From Microtetraspora niveoalba (GTDB lineage: Bacteria > Actinomycetota > Actinomycetes > Streptosporangiales > Streptosporangiaceae), in NCBI RefSeq assembly GCF_001570405.1, contig NZ_BBYM01000024.1:62001-126000 (forward strand): a stretch of 64,000 nt of DNA. Reading direction: 5' to 3'. A program made the position numbers and the translations under genes. The notes beneath the pieces are model-generated. The model made no database searches. It was not told the origin of the DNA and worked only from the letters and a program-made list of their open reading frames with translations. Below are positions 16,863 through 26,207 of the stretch, in pieces (the stretch's first letter is position 1; each line of letters opens with the position of its first letter).

Positions 16863-18325
16863 TCCAGTCCATCGACTACGTCGCGATCGGGGCGCCGCTG
16901 GCGCTCGCGTCGGCGGCCGGGCTGGTGCTGCTGCTCGACGTCTTCCTGCCCCGCCGTACGCCGGGGGCGCTCGGGCTGGTCGCGCTGGCCGGGGTCCTCG
17001 TCGCGGGCGGCCTCGTCGCCGCTCAGGCGGCCGGCGGCGGGGAGCGGCGTACGTTCTGCGTGCCCGCTTCGGGGGCGGGCCCGGGCGACGGGTGCTCCTT
17101 CGTGGTGGACGGGTTCACGCTCGTGTTGTCCGGGCTGGTGCTCGGCGCCGGGGTCGTGGTCGTGCTACTGTCCATGACCGAGCTGGCCGAGCGCCGCATC
17201 CCGCCCGGCGAGTGGTACTTCCTGCTGCTGTGCGCGCTGACCGGAGCGGTCCTGCTGCCCGCCGCGCGCGACCTGGCCACGCTCGTCGTGGCACTCGAAC
17301 TCGTCTCGCTGCCGGTGTTCGCGCTGACCGCGCTGAAACGGTACGACGGCCGGGCCTCGGAGGCGGCGCTCAAGCTGTTCCTCGTGTCCGTGGTCTCGAC
17401 GGCGGTCATGCTGTTCGGCGTCTCCCTGCTGTACGGGCTGACCGGGACGCTCCACCTGGACCGGCTCTCGGCGGCGCTCTCGGCGGTTCCCGGCGCTTCC
17501 GGCGTGGTCGCCGTGGCCGTCGTGCTGGTCCTGGCCGGGTTCGCGTTCAAGGTGGCGGCGGTGCCGTTCCACTTCTGGGCCGGCGACGTCTACCAGGGCG
17601 CGCCCGTACCCGTGGCGGCGCTGCTCTCGGTCGTCTCCAAGGCCGCGGGGTTCGCCGGGTTGATCCTCATCCTGACGACGGGGCTGCGCGAACAGGCGGC
17701 GTTGTGGGGACCCGTGATCGCGGTCGTGTCCGCGCTGACCATGACCGCGGGGAACGTCCTCGCCCTGCGCCAGCGCGCCGCGCTGCGGCTGCTCGCCTGG
17801 TCGTCGGTCGCCCAGTCCGGCTACATCCTCGCCCCGCTCGCCGTGGTCGGAGGGAACGCCTTCGCCGCCTCCGTGGCGTACCTCGTCATCTACGCGGCGA
17901 TGAACCTCGGCGCGTTCGCCGTGGTGATGCCGGTCTCCCGTACGGCCGCGCGGAACGAGCTGGACGACTACCGGGGGCTCGCCTCACGCCGGCCGGTCGC
18001 CGCCGTGGCGCTCGCGTTCTTCCTCGTCTGCCTCGCCGGCCTGCCGCCGGGGCTCGCCGGGCTGTTCGCCAAGGTCGTGGTGTTCCGCCAGATCGTCGAG
18101 GGCGGGCTCGGCTGGCTCGCGGTCGTCATGGCGGTCAACACCGTGATCGGGCTCTACTACTACATCTCCTGGACGGCCCGGCTGTTCGCCCCAGCGCCCT
18201 CGGGGCCGGGCCGGGTCCCGGCGGCGCCCATGCCGGTGTCCGCCTCGGTCGCCGTGGGATTGGCCGTCCTGGTGACGCTGGCGTTCTCGGTCGCCCCGCA
18301 GCTCGTGCTCTCCGCCTCGGGCTGA
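16859..18325 (+). CDS. nuoN: NADH-quinone oxidoreductase subunit N
   Basis: Third antiporter-like subunit, 488 residues, ND2 family. The GTG at 16859 overlaps the nuoM stop; the product starts VIQSIDYVAIGAPLALASAA. Typical stretches are LVVALELVSLPVFALTALKR, KVAAVPFHFWAGDVYQGAPV and LAWSSVAQSGYILAPLAVVG, and the conserved late LAGLPPGLAGLFAKVVVF. It is the last nuo gene; htpX follows after 83 bp. Confidence 0.95.
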   Translation: MIQSIDYVAIGAPLALASAAGLVLLLDVFLPRRTPGALGLVALAGVLVAGGLVAAQAAGGGERRTFCVPASGAGPGDGCSFVVDGFTLVLSGLVLGAGVVVVLLSMTELAERRIPPGEWYFLLLCALTGAVLLPAARDLATLVVALELVSLPVFALTALKRYDGRASEAALKLFLVSVVSTAVMLFGVSLLYGLTGTLHLDRLSAALSAVPGASGVVAVAVVLVLAGFAFKVAAVPFHFWAGDVYQGAPVPVAALLSVVSKAAGFAGLILILTTGLREQAALWGPVIAVVSALTMTAGNVLALRQRAALRLLAWSSVAQSGYILAPLAVVGGNAFAASVAYLVIYAAMNLGAFAVVMPVSRTAARNELDDYRGLASRRPVAAVALAFFLVCLAGLPPGLAGLFAKVVVFRQIVEGGLGWLAVVMAVNTVIGLYYYISWTARLFAPAPSGPGRVPAAPMPVSASVAVGLAVLVTLAFSVAPQLVLSASG

Positions 18326-18408
18326 ACCTTCCCGGTGGGAACGTTCTGCCTGGCCACTCACGTTGGTAAGGGTGAACGCACCAAATCGTGAGCTCGTGAG
18401 GAGGGGGC

Positions 18409-19257
18409 GTGCACCACAACGGCCTGCGTACCGCGATCCTTCTGGGGGCTCTCTCCGCGCTGATCCTCGTGGTGGGGGCCTGGCTCGGAGGCGGCTCCGG
18501 TGTGCGGCTGGCCCTGGTGATCGCGCTCGTGACCAACGGCGTCGCGTACTTCTTCTCCGACCGGATCGCCCTCTCCGCGATGCGGGCGCGTCCCGTCAGC
18601 GAGGTGGAGCAGCCGGTCCTCTACCGCATCGTCCGCGAGCTGTCCTACGACGCCCGGCAGCCGATGCCCCGGCTCTACGTCTCCCCGACCATGCAGCCCA
18701 ACGCGTTCGCGACCGGGCGGAACCCGCGCAACGCCGCCGTCTGCGTCACCCACGGCATCCTCGTGATGCTGGACGAGCGGGAGCTCAGGGGAGTGATCGG
18801 GCACGAGCTGTCCCACGTCTACAACCGCGACATCCTGATCTCGTCGGTCGCGGGGGCGCTCGCCACGATGATCACGTATTTCGGATACATCGGGATGTTC
18901 TTCGGGTCCGACGACGACGACGGTCCGGGCTTCCTCGGCGCGCTGCTCATGATGATCCTCGGCCCGGTGGCCGCGTCGATGATCCAGATGGCGATCTCGC
19001 GGTCGCGCGAGTTCGCCGCCGACGAGTCCAGTGCCCGGCTCACCGGTGATCCGCTGGCGCTGGCCTCGGCCCTCCGCAAGATCGAGATGGGGGCCCGGCG
19101 GCTTCCCCTTCCGGAGAACGGCCGGCTGGCCTCGGCGAGCCACATGATGATCGCCAACCCGTTCCGCGGGGCCGGCGTCGGCAAGCTGTTCTCCACCCAT
19201 CCGCCGACCGCCGAGCGGGTCGCCCGGCTGGAGCGGATGGCCGGCTACCGCCGCTGA
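18409..19257 (+). CDS. htpX: protease HtpX homologue (M48B membrane zinc metalloprotease)
   Basis: Inner-membrane zinc endopeptidase that degrades misfolded membrane proteins, 282 residues. Two N-terminal helices are followed by [20 protein letters not shown] (zinc ligands HExxH), a second hydrophobic segment at about 145-200 and [17 protein letters not shown], which provides the third ligand. The GTG start has GAGGAGGGG close upstream. It is separated from nuoN by 83 bp and could be co-transcribed. Its placement next to nuoN is one I recall from Streptomyces partial nuo clusters. Confidence 0.93.
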   Translation: MHHNGLRTAILLGALSALILVVGAWLGGGSGVRLALVIALVTNGVAYFFSDRIALSAMRARPVSEVEQPVLYRIVRELSYDARQPMPRLYVSPTMQPNAFATGRNPRNAAVCVTHGILVMLDERELRGVIGHELSHVYNRDILISSVAGALATMITYFGYIGMFFGSDDDDGPGFLGALLMMILGPVAASMIQMAISRSREFAADESSARLTGDPLALASALRKIEMGARRLPLPENGRLASASHMMIANPFRGAGVGKLFSTHPPTAERVARLERMAGYRR

Positions 19258-19269
19258 GCTTCGGGTGAG

Positions 19270-19311
19270 CAGACCGGTCACGTCGAGGCGAGGGTGCGCG
19301 CGACCGGTCTG
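19270..19311. terminator. hairpin between convergent htpX and the propeller-like gene
   Basis: CAGACCGGTC (19270-19279) pairs with GACCGGTCTG (19302-19311) over 10 bp, with a 22-nt loop. It lies 12 bp after the htpX stop, between two convergent genes, so it can serve both. No U-run is present. Confidence 0.55.
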
Positions 19312-19361
19312 TCGTCCGTACAGGGGCCCGTGCGTACAGGGGGCCGTGCCGGCGGCCGGGG

Positions 19362-20414
19362 TCACTCGCCCGGCAGCCACCACACGTAGATCTTGCCGCC
19401 GACCTTGAACGCGTCGAGCGTGCGCGTGGCGCCCGAGGCGGGGTCGAGGGAGCGGCGCACCGCGCCCGTCGTGTTGCCGTCGTTGTCGCTGCGCAGCTCC
19501 CACAGGGTCAGCGCGCCGGAGTCGTCCCAGGCGAGATCGTGGGGGGACTCGTTCTTCGGCACCTTCACGTCGACGGCCGCGCCGACGTTGTCGGCGTCCA
19601 GGTCGTAGACGCGCAGCCGCTGCCGGCCGGACGAGGTGGTGATCAGCACCGCGACGGTGTTCCCGTCGTCCGCCAGCGCCTGCGGCATGTTGTTCGCGAT
19701 CACCTGGGGCACGACCCGGCGGCCGGTCGTGGCGCCGTTCTCGTCCAGGACGCTGAGCTCGGTCGTGTTCTCGCCCGTGTAGCGGGTGGCGAGGATGTGG
19801 CCGCCGTCGTGGCTGAAGCCCTGGATGCTGAGCTTCGGCGAGACCTTGCTGATCTTGCCGGTGCCCAGGTCGACGAGCAGGGTGGAGAGCTTCATGCGCG
19901 CGTCCTCGTAGTCGAGCACGACGCGCCCGCCGTCGTCGGAGATCGTGATGTCGACGTCGTTCATGCCGATGCCCTTGGGCGGGCGGGCGGCGGCGCCGGG
20001 CAGCACCCGCACCCGGTTCGCGGCGACGTCGCGGACCACCAGCTTGCCGTCCGACTCGCGGAAGTACGCCACGTGCCGCCCGTCGCCGCTGACCGAGAGG
20101 GGGGCCGTCAGCTCCTTGTCGACCTTGCCGTCGCTCGTCCGGGGGTGGACCCGCGCGTCGCCGAGCGTACGGGTCGAGCCGTCGCGCATGACGAGCTTCC
20201 ACGGCCCGCAGGGGACGTCGTAGTCCCTCTTCTTCTGCGGGCACGACTTCACCCAGGCGTAGCGGATCTCGGCCTTGCCGGCGGAGGCGGCTCCCGTTCT
20301 CGTCTCCGTGGCGGCGCCGGCACCTGTACGCGCCTGGGCGGAGGCGGCGGGGGCCGCCAGGGCGGAGATCGTCGCGGCGACGGCGGCGGCGAGGATCGCC
20401 GGTTTCCTTGTCAT
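19362..20414 (-). CDS. secreted TolB/WD40-like beta-propeller protein of unknown function
   Basis: A 350-residue protein with a cleavable signal peptide (hydrophobic residues 5-25, ASA-type site). The mature part shows repeated blade-like units such as LSVSGDGRHVAYFRESDG, ITISDDGGRVVLDYED, IQGFSHDGGHILATRY and AVLITTSSGRQRLRVYD, as in TolB-type propellers. The ATG is preceded by AAAGGAG at 7 nt. Neighbours give no functional clue. It diverges from the ABC transporter's binding-protein gene across 204 bp that should hold both promoters. Confidence 0.75.
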   Translation of the reverse strand: MTRKPAILAAAVAATISALAAPAASAQARTGAGAATETRTGAASAGKAEIRYAWVKSCPQKKRDYDVPCGPWKLVMRDGSTRTLGDARVHPRTSDGKVDKELTAPLSVSGDGRHVAYFRESDGKLVVRDVAANRVRVLPGAAARPPKGIGMNDVDITISDDGGRVVLDYEDARMKLSTLLVDLGTGKISKVSPKLSIQGFSHDGGHILATRYTGENTTELSVLDENGATTGRRVVPQVIANNMPQALADDGNTVAVLITTSSGRQRLRVYDLDADNVGAAVDVKVPKNESPHDLAWDDSGALTLWELRSDNDGNTTGAVRRSLDPASGATRTLDAFKVGGKIYVWWLPGE

Positions 20415-20618
20415 CGCTTGCTCCTTTCGTCACCTGATAGATGCGGAAGGTCGGCGAAAGGTTGCGTTACGAATCGGCCACGGTGTGTCGAATGTCACGC
20501 CGTTTCCCGACTGTTCAAGTAGGGAAATAGGTGGAAGATCCGCATATGGATGGTGTTTACTGCTTCTAGCCATTTGGGGTGTTTTGGTAGACAGATCACG
20601 GTGCCGGGAAGGTGTGGC

Positions 20619-22265
20619 ATGGCGGATATCGACAAGCGCGGCGCGTTCAGCCGTCGCGGGCTGCTCAAGGCGGCCGTCACGGGTGTGACCATCCTGTCCG
20701 CGGCCACGCTGCTGGAGGCGTGCGGCGCCGCCCCCGCGCCGAAGTCGTCCGCGTCGGGCGGCAGCGCGGAGACCGGCCAGGACACCGGCAAGGACATCGA
20801 GCTGCTCCGCGTCGCGCTGCCCGGGTCGTTGTCGAACCTGTATCCCGGCCAGGAGTCCGGCATCCTGAACTACTACGTCGCCGCGATCTGCATGGAGGGC
20901 CTGGTCGGCGTCGACAGCTCCGGCGCGATCGTCCCGGCGCTCGCCTCGAAGGTCGAGCGCACGTCGCCGACGACGTACGTCTACACGATCCGCGACGACG
21001 CGAAGTTCCACGACGGCAGCCCCGTCACCGCAGACGACATCCTCCACTCGATCGAGATGGCCAGGGACGCCAAGGTGTCCCCGAGCACCGCCAGTTACTG
21101 GGCCAACCTCGACGAGGCGGCCAAGTCGGGCGTGAACGAGATCACGCTGACCAGCAAGACGGCCGACGAGGCGTTCGGCTGGATCCCGTCGAACGTCGAC
21201 GCCCTGTGGATCGCGCCCAAGACCGCCTGGGAGAAGGCGAAGAACCAGATCGGCACCGCGCAGTCGCCGCTGGTCGGCTCCGGGCCGTACAAGGTGACCG
21301 AGTTCGCCCCGGACTCGCACGTCGAACTCGCCCGGGTGGACACCTGGCGGGGCGCCCGGCCCAAGGTCGCCAAGATCCGTTTCGAGTTCATCGCCGACGA
21401 CAACACCCGGCTGCTGGCCTGGAAGGCGAACAAGGCCGACATGTCGCTCAACGTGCCGCTCGCCCAGGCGCGGCAGTGGGAGGCCGCCCCCGGCACCCGC
21501 GTCGTCTACGCGGCCGACCGGTCGTACGCGGGACTGACCTTCAACGTGACCGCCAAGCCGTTCGACGACGTCCGCGTGCGCAAGGCCATCGCGCACGCGG
21601 TGAACCGCGACGCGATCGTCAAGAACATCCTGCACGGCCGCGGCCAGGTCGCCACCGCGCTGTCCACGCCCGAGCAGTTCGGCGGCCTGTGGACCCCCGA
21701 GCAGGCCGCCAAGGAACTGGCCGCGATCCCGCAGTACGCGTACGACCTGGAGCAGGCGAAGAAGGAGCTCGCCCAGTCGTCGGTGCCGAACGGCTTCACC
21801 GCGTCGTTGTCGTACCCCAACACGGGGCCGCACCTGGGCACCGCCGCGCTCGCCTTCGCCGCGGACCTGAAGAAGATCGGCATCACCCTCGACGTCAAGG
21901 AACTGCCGATCGAGCAGTGGCTGGCCGAGCTGAACACCTTCCCGCCGCTGAGCTACATGTGGTACTTCAACACGACCGGCGACCCGGGCGAGCTGGCGAA
22001 CTGGTTCCTCGGCGAGGGCAACCCGGCGAAGTATGCGAACGACGGCATCACGGACACCCTCGCGAAAGCCGGATCCGAGTCCGACCCGGCCAGGCGGGCC
22101 GCCCTGCTCATCGAGGCGCAGACCGCCCAGGCGGCCGACGCGGCGTACCTCCCGCTGTGGTGGGGGCAGTCGGCGATCGCGCTGAGCAGCGCGGTCGGCG
22201 TGCGGGACTACACGTCCTACACGCTGCTGACCGACTGGCCGGAACACCTCTACGCGGCCAAGTGA
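20619..22265 (+). CDS. ABC transporter substrate-binding lipoprotein (peptide/nickel type, SBP_bac_5)
   Basis: Extracytoplasmic receptor for a Dpp/Opp-type importer, 548 residues. The signal contains SRRGLLK (twin-arginine) and a lipobox LLEAC (Cys35), so it is probably a Tat-exported lipoprotein. Family features are YTIRDDAKFHDGSPVTADDI, GSGPYKVTEFAP and the FDDVRVRKAIAHAVNRDAIV helix. I chose the ATG at 20619 (GGAAGG upstream) because the longer frame from 20550 adds residues before a complete signal peptide. It is the first gene of a five-gene operon. The substrate cannot be told from sequence. Confidence 0.9.
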   Translation: MADIDKRGAFSRRGLLKAAVTGVTILSAATLLEACGAAPAPKSSASGGSAETGQDTGKDIELLRVALPGSLSNLYPGQESGILNYYVAAICMEGLVGVDSSGAIVPALASKVERTSPTTYVYTIRDDAKFHDGSPVTADDILHSIEMARDAKVSPSTASYWANLDEAAKSGVNEITLTSKTADEAFGWIPSNVDALWIAPKTAWEKAKNQIGTAQSPLVGSGPYKVTEFAPDSHVELARVDTWRGARPKVAKIRFEFIADDNTRLLAWKANKADMSLNVPLAQARQWEAAPGTRVVYAADRSYAGLTFNVTAKPFDDVRVRKAIAHAVNRDAIVKNILHGRGQVATALSTPEQFGGLWTPEQAAKELAAIPQYAYDLEQAKKELAQSSVPNGFTASLSYPNTGPHLGTAALAFAADLKKIGITLDVKELPIEQWLAELNTFPPLSYMWYFNTTGDPGELANWFLGEGNPAKYANDGITDTLAKAGSESDPARRAALLIEAQTAQAADAAYLPLWWGQSAIALSSAVGVRDYTSYTLLTDWPEHLYAAK

Positions 22266-22341
22266 CCGTTCGGTGAGCGAGCCGGTGGACGGACGCGTGC
22301 GGCGGTCCGCGGACCCGCGTGAGGAGCGGGCGGCGGGCCGG

Positions 22342-22400
22342 CCGGTGAGGAAACCGGTGAAGGGGCGGGTGGACAGGCCGGTGAAGAGACCGTGAAAGGG
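22342..22400 (+). repeat. 12-bp tandem repeat between binding-protein and permease genes
   Basis: Four 12-bp units (22342-22353, 22354-22365, 22366-22377, 22378-22389) with consensus CCGGTGAAGAGG, followed by a partial fifth that runs into the permease start. The units keep reading-frame periodicity (12 = 4 codons), and one frame would read Arg/Lys-Pro-Val repeats, but no start codon links them to the permease frame. Confidence 0.7.
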
Positions 22401-23363
22401 CTGGTGGCCGGGCCCGTGCCGGCCTTCGTCCTGCGCAGGGCGGGGGCGACGGTGTTGTTGCTGCTCGCCCTCTCCCTGCTGGTGTTCGGGTTGTTGTACC
22501 TCGCCCCCGGCGACGTCGCCCGCAACCTGCTGGGCACCCGGAACGTCACCCCCGAGGCCCTGGCCGAGATCCGCGCCCGATATCACCTGGACGAGCCGTT
22601 CCTCCAGCAGTACTGGCGATGGCTGACCCACGCCGTCACCGGCGACTTCGGCACCTCCATCCGCACCGGACGCCCGATCGGGCCGCTGATGCTGGAGAAG
22701 ACCGGGATCACCGCGGCCACCGCCGGGCTGGCGTTCCTGCTGTCGGTCCTCGTCGGGATCCCGGCCGGCATCGTGACCGCCGTGCGCCGCGGCCGCTGGC
22801 TCGACCGGGTGCTGGTCACCGCCTCCGTCGTCGGGGTCAGCGCGCCCGGCTTCGCGATCGGCCTCCTGCTGCTGTACGTCTTCGCGCTCGGCCTGGGCTG
22901 GTTCCCGATCTACGGGACCGGCGAGGGGTTCCTCGACGGCCTGTGGCATCTCGCGCTGCCCGCGATCGCGCTGGCCCTGGGGCTCGGCGCGTTCGTCGTC
23001 AAGCTGACCCGGGCCGCCGTCATCCGCGAACTCGACCAGGACTACGTGACCTTCGCCCGGGGGCGCGGGTTGTCGGAGGCCGCCACGCTGCGCGTCGTCC
23101 TGCGCAACGCCGCCATCCCGATCGTCACCAGCCTGGGCCTGATGGTCGCCTACCTGTTCGGCGGCACCGTGCTCATCGAGGTCACCTTCGCCCTGCCCGG
23201 CCTCGGGGCGCTGATGGAGGAGTCGGTGCTGTTCAAGGACGTCCCGGTGGTGCAGGCGCTGACGCTCGCCGTCGCCCTCGTGGTCTCCGTGACCGCGTTC
23301 CTGGTGGACCTGTCGTACCTGCTCATCGACCCGCGCGTACGAGCCAGGACGGTGCGCCGATGA
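22392..23363 (+). CDS. peptide/nickel-type ABC transporter permease (DppB-like)
   Basis: Membrane subunit of the importer, 323 residues and six predicted helices. It has the DppB-type N-terminal helix, the extracytoplasmic loop YHLDEPFLQQYWRWLTHAVT, DFGTSIRTGRPI and the EAA-like cytoplasmic loop YVTFARGRGLSEAATLRVVL. The GTG at 22392 has only a weak AGAG upstream and sits at the end of the 12-bp repeat array. The stop codon overlaps a 30-codon frame that leads into the second permease. Confidence 0.92.
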   Translation: MKGLVAGPVPAFVLRRAGATVLLLLALSLLVFGLLYLAPGDVARNLLGTRNVTPEALAEIRARYHLDEPFLQQYWRWLTHAVTGDFGTSIRTGRPIGPLMLEKTGITAATAGLAFLLSVLVGIPAGIVTAVRRGRWLDRVLVTASVVGVSAPGFAIGLLLLYVFALGLGWFPIYGTGEGFLDGLWHLALPAIALALGLGAFVVKLTRAAVIRELDQDYVTFARGRGLSEAATLRVVLRNAAIPIVTSLGLMVAYLFGGTVLIEVTFALPGLGALMEESVLFKDVPVVQALTLAVALVVSVTAFLVDLSYLLIDPRVRARTVRR

Positions 23364-23452
23364 ACATGATCGCTTCCGTGTCCGAGGGTGGGGCCGCCGG
23401 GCCCGCCCTGCGCGTACGGAGCCGGGCCGGATCCGGGGAGGCAGGACGATGA
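23360..23452 (+). CDS. possible 30-residue coupled small ORF between the two permease genes
   Basis: An ATG overlaps the first permease stop (ATGA), and the frame (MNMIASVSEGGAAGPALRVR...) ends in a TGA that overlaps the second permease ATG (ATGA). It therefore fills the 85-bp gap exactly with a reading frame coupled at both ends. It has no recognisable domain. It may be a real micropeptide or a translational relay; it may also be chance. Confidence 0.3.
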   Translation: MNMIASVSEGGAAGPALRVRSRAGSGEAGR

Positions 23453-24288
23453 GCGGCTCCCCGGACCGGCGCCGGAGGCGCATCCCGGTCGTCGCGATCC
23501 TCTCGGCGGTGCTGCTGGCGTTCGTGGCGATCTGCGCCCTCGCCCAGGAGATCATCGCGCCGAAGGCGCTGGAACAGGACATCTACCTCGGAGTGGTCGG
23601 CGGCGGCGTCGAAGGCCACCTGTTCGGGACCGACCAGCTCGGCCGCGACATCCTCCAGCTCTCGCTCGCGGGCGCGCGGTCCGCGCTGGCCGGCCCGCTG
23701 GTGGTCGCCCTCGGGTCGATGCTCATCGGGTTCCTCCTCGGCACGTACGCCGGCTACCGGGGCGGGGTCGTCGACATGCTGGCCGGCCGCTACGCCGACC
23801 TGCTGCTCGCGCTGCCCGCCGTACTGCTGGCCATCGTCGTCGCCGGGCTGGTCGGCAGGGGCTACTGGGTCACCGTCGCCGTGCTGATCGTGCTGTTCTC
23901 GCCGTCGGACGTGCGGCTGGTGCGCGGCGCGGTCATCGAGCAAACGCCGCGGCCGTACATCGAGTCGGCGCGAGTGCTCGGCATACGCCCGTCGCGGATC
24001 ATGTTCCGGCACATCGCGCCCAACATCGTGCCGATCGTCGTGGCGAACCTGCTGCTGAACGTCGCCTTCGCGCTCGTGGCGCTGTCGTCGTTGTCGTACC
24101 TCGGGCTCGGTGTGCCGCCCGGCGCGCCCGACTGGGGACGCCAGCTCGCCGACGGCCGGCAGCTTCTCGGGGACAACCCGCTCGCCGCGGTCGTGCCCGG
24201 CGTACTGATCATCCTGACCGCCACAGCCGTGAACCTGCTCGGCGACTGGCTCTCCGACCTGCTCGACCGACGGGTGGTGGCCCGATGA
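23449..24288 (+). CDS. peptide/nickel-type ABC transporter permease (DppC-like)
   Basis: Second membrane subunit, 279 residues. HLFGTDQLGRDILQLSLAGA is the DppC signature, followed by LLLALPAVLLAIVVAGLVGR and the EAA loop YIESARVLGIRPSRIMFRHI, then LSYLGLGVPPGAPDWGRQL. The ATG at 23449 follows GGGGAGGCAGG. It overlaps the ATPase gene by 4 bp (ATGA). Confidence 0.92.
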   Translation: MSGSPDRRRRRIPVVAILSAVLLAFVAICALAQEIIAPKALEQDIYLGVVGGGVEGHLFGTDQLGRDILQLSLAGARSALAGPLVVALGSMLIGFLLGTYAGYRGGVVDMLAGRYADLLLALPAVLLAIVVAGLVGRGYWVTVAVLIVLFSPSDVRLVRGAVIEQTPRPYIESARVLGIRPSRIMFRHIAPNIVPIVVANLLLNVAFALVALSSLSYLGLGVPPGAPDWGRQLADGRQLLGDNPLAAVVPGVLIILTATAVNLLGDWLSDLLDRRVVAR

Positions 24289-26192
24289 CGACACCGGCGA
24301 CCGCCTCCGACCGCGCGGTGGGACGGGCTCCGATGCTGGCCGTACGCGACCTCCGGGTGACCTCGGCCTCCGGCGCCATCGTCGCCGGGCTCGATCTCAC
24401 CGTCGCCCCCGGCGAGACGGTCGCGATCGTGGGGGAGTCCGGCTCCGGCAAGTCGATGACCGTCAAGGCGCTGACCGGGCTGCTCCCCGAGGGAGTGCGC
24501 GCCGCGGGACGGATGGAGCTCCCCGGCCGCGCGTCCGGCCACAGCCTGGAGATCGACCTGGCCGCCCCAGGGGGCGCGTGGCGGGAGGTGCGCGGCTCAC
24601 GCGTCGCGCTGCTGCTGCAGGACCCCTTCACGTCGTTGTCCCCGGTGCACCGCTGCGGTGAGCAGATCGGCTGGGCGATCTCGGGGCCGGGCCGGGCAGA
24701 GCGTGTCGCGCGGCTGCTGGCCGAGGTCGGGCTGCCCGCCGACGTCGCGGGCAAGTACCCGTTCCAGCTCTCCGGAGGGATGCGCCAGCGGGTGGCGATC
24801 GCCGCCGGGCTGGCCGCCGACCCCGATCTGCTGATCGCCGACGAGCCCACCACGGCACTCGACGTCACCACGCAGCACGAGGTCCTGGAACTGATCGCCC
24901 GCCTCCAGTGCGAACGCGACATGGGTCTCATCCTGATCACCCACGACCTGCGCCTCGCCCGCAGCAGGGCCGACCGCGTCATGGTGATGTACGCGGGCCG
25001 GCTGATCGAGGAGGGGCCGATCGCCCGGGTGATGGACGCCCCCGCGCACCCGTACACGGCGCGGCTCGCGGCCTGCGATCCGCCGCTCACCCATCGGCTC
25101 CCGGCGCTGCCCACGATCCCGGGCTCCGTTCCGCGGCCGTGGTCCGTCGCGGACGAGTGCGCCTTCGCGGCGCGGTGCGCGTTCGCGGTCGACGCCTGCC
25201 GTACGGCCGAGCCCCGGCTGGCGGAGGTGTCCGAGGGGCATCGCGCGGCCTGCCTGCGCCCCGAAACCGCCGCCTCGCCAGTGGACGGGGCGGCTGCGGA
25301 TGGCGCGGCGGCACCGATACGTCGCGAAGTGGACGCGGCGCCGCAGGATGCGGCTGCCGATGGCGGGCAGGACGCTCAGGCGGCATCGGGCGCTCCGGCG
25401 GCATCGGCACCGATAGGTCCCGAAGCGGACGCCGCGCCGCCGGGTGCGGCTGCGGATGGCGCGGCGTCGCCGCCGCTGCTCAGCGTGGAGGGGCTGGCCA
25501 AGCGGTTCCCCGGCTCCGCCGTACCGGCTCTGGACGGGGTCGATCTGGAGATCGCCGCCGGGGAGGCGGTCGCCGTCGTCGGGGAGTCGGGCTCGGGCAA
25601 GACCACCCTCGCCCGGTGCGTCGTCGGCCTGGAACGGGCGGACGACGGCCGGATCACCTTCCACGGCGCCGCCACGGGAGCCAGGCGGGTGCAGATCGTC
25701 TTCCAGGATCCGTACTCCGCGCTCAACCCCGGGCTGACCGTCGGCACCTCCCTCGCCGAGGCGTTGCGTGCCGCGGGGAGGCCGAAGTCCGAGGTGGGCG
25801 AGCTGCTCGAACTGGTGGGGCTTCCGGCGGCGTACGCCCGGCGCAGGCCGCGGGCGCTCTCGGGCGGGGAACGCCAGCGGGTCGCCATCGCCCGCGCCCT
25901 CGCGCCCCGCGCCGACCTGCTCGTCTGCGACGAATCGGTGTCCGCGCTGGACGTGTCCGTCCAGGCGCAGGTGCTCAACCTGCTCGCCGACCTGCGGCGC
26001 AGGCTCGGCCTGACCCTGCTGTTCATCACCCACGACCTGGCGGTCGCCCGGCAGATCGCCGACCGCGTCTACGTCATGCACCACGGACGCGTGGTGGAGA
26101 CCGGGCCCGTCGACTCCGTGCTGGGGGATCCGGCACACGAATACACCCAACGGCTGCTGGCCTCGATCCCGGCGGCGGACCAAGCGAACTAA
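24285..26192 (+). CDS. fused double-ATPase (DppD-DppF type) of the peptide ABC transporter
   Basis: One 635-residue protein carries both nucleotide-binding domains. The first has GESGSGKS (50-57), LSGGMRQRVAIAAGLAADPD and DEPTTALDVTTQ, and ends with the oligopeptide-transporter C-terminal extension with its Cys cluster (CAFAARCAFAVDAC). The second has GESGSGKT (433-440), LSGGERQRVAIARALAPRAD and DESVSALDVSVQ. The linker (about 325-400) is Ala/Asp/Pro-rich and internally repetitive (DAAPxxAAADG-like units). The expected separate dppD and dppF genes are absent, so this fusion probably works as the pair. Confidence 0.92.
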   Translation: MTTPATASDRAVGRAPMLAVRDLRVTSASGAIVAGLDLTVAPGETVAIVGESGSGKSMTVKALTGLLPEGVRAAGRMELPGRASGHSLEIDLAAPGGAWREVRGSRVALLLQDPFTSLSPVHRCGEQIGWAISGPGRAERVARLLAEVGLPADVAGKYPFQLSGGMRQRVAIAAGLAADPDLLIADEPTTALDVTTQHEVLELIARLQCERDMGLILITHDLRLARSRADRVMVMYAGRLIEEGPIARVMDAPAHPYTARLAACDPPLTHRLPALPTIPGSVPRPWSVADECAFAARCAFAVDACRTAEPRLAEVSEGHRAACLRPETAASPVDGAAADGAAAPIRREVDAAPQDAAADGGQDAQAASGAPAASAPIGPEADAAPPGAAADGAASPPLLSVEGLAKRFPGSAVPALDGVDLEIAAGEAVAVVGESGSGKTTLARCVVGLERADDGRITFHGAATGARRVQIVFQDPYSALNPGLTVGTSLAEALRAAGRPKSEVGELLELVGLPAAYARRRPRALSGGERQRVAIARALAPRADLLVCDESVSALDVSVQAQVLNLLADLRRRLGLTLLFITHDLAVARQIADRVYVMHHGRVVETGPVDSVLGDPAHEYTQRLLASIPAADQAN

Positions 26193-26207
26193 GAGGTTTG
26201 CGCGTAC

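Noticed and set aside
20430-23582. Minus-strand frame of 1050 codons across the ABC transporter genes
   Set aside because: Shadow of the binding protein and permease genes; His/Gln/Arg/Glu-rich composition with no domain.
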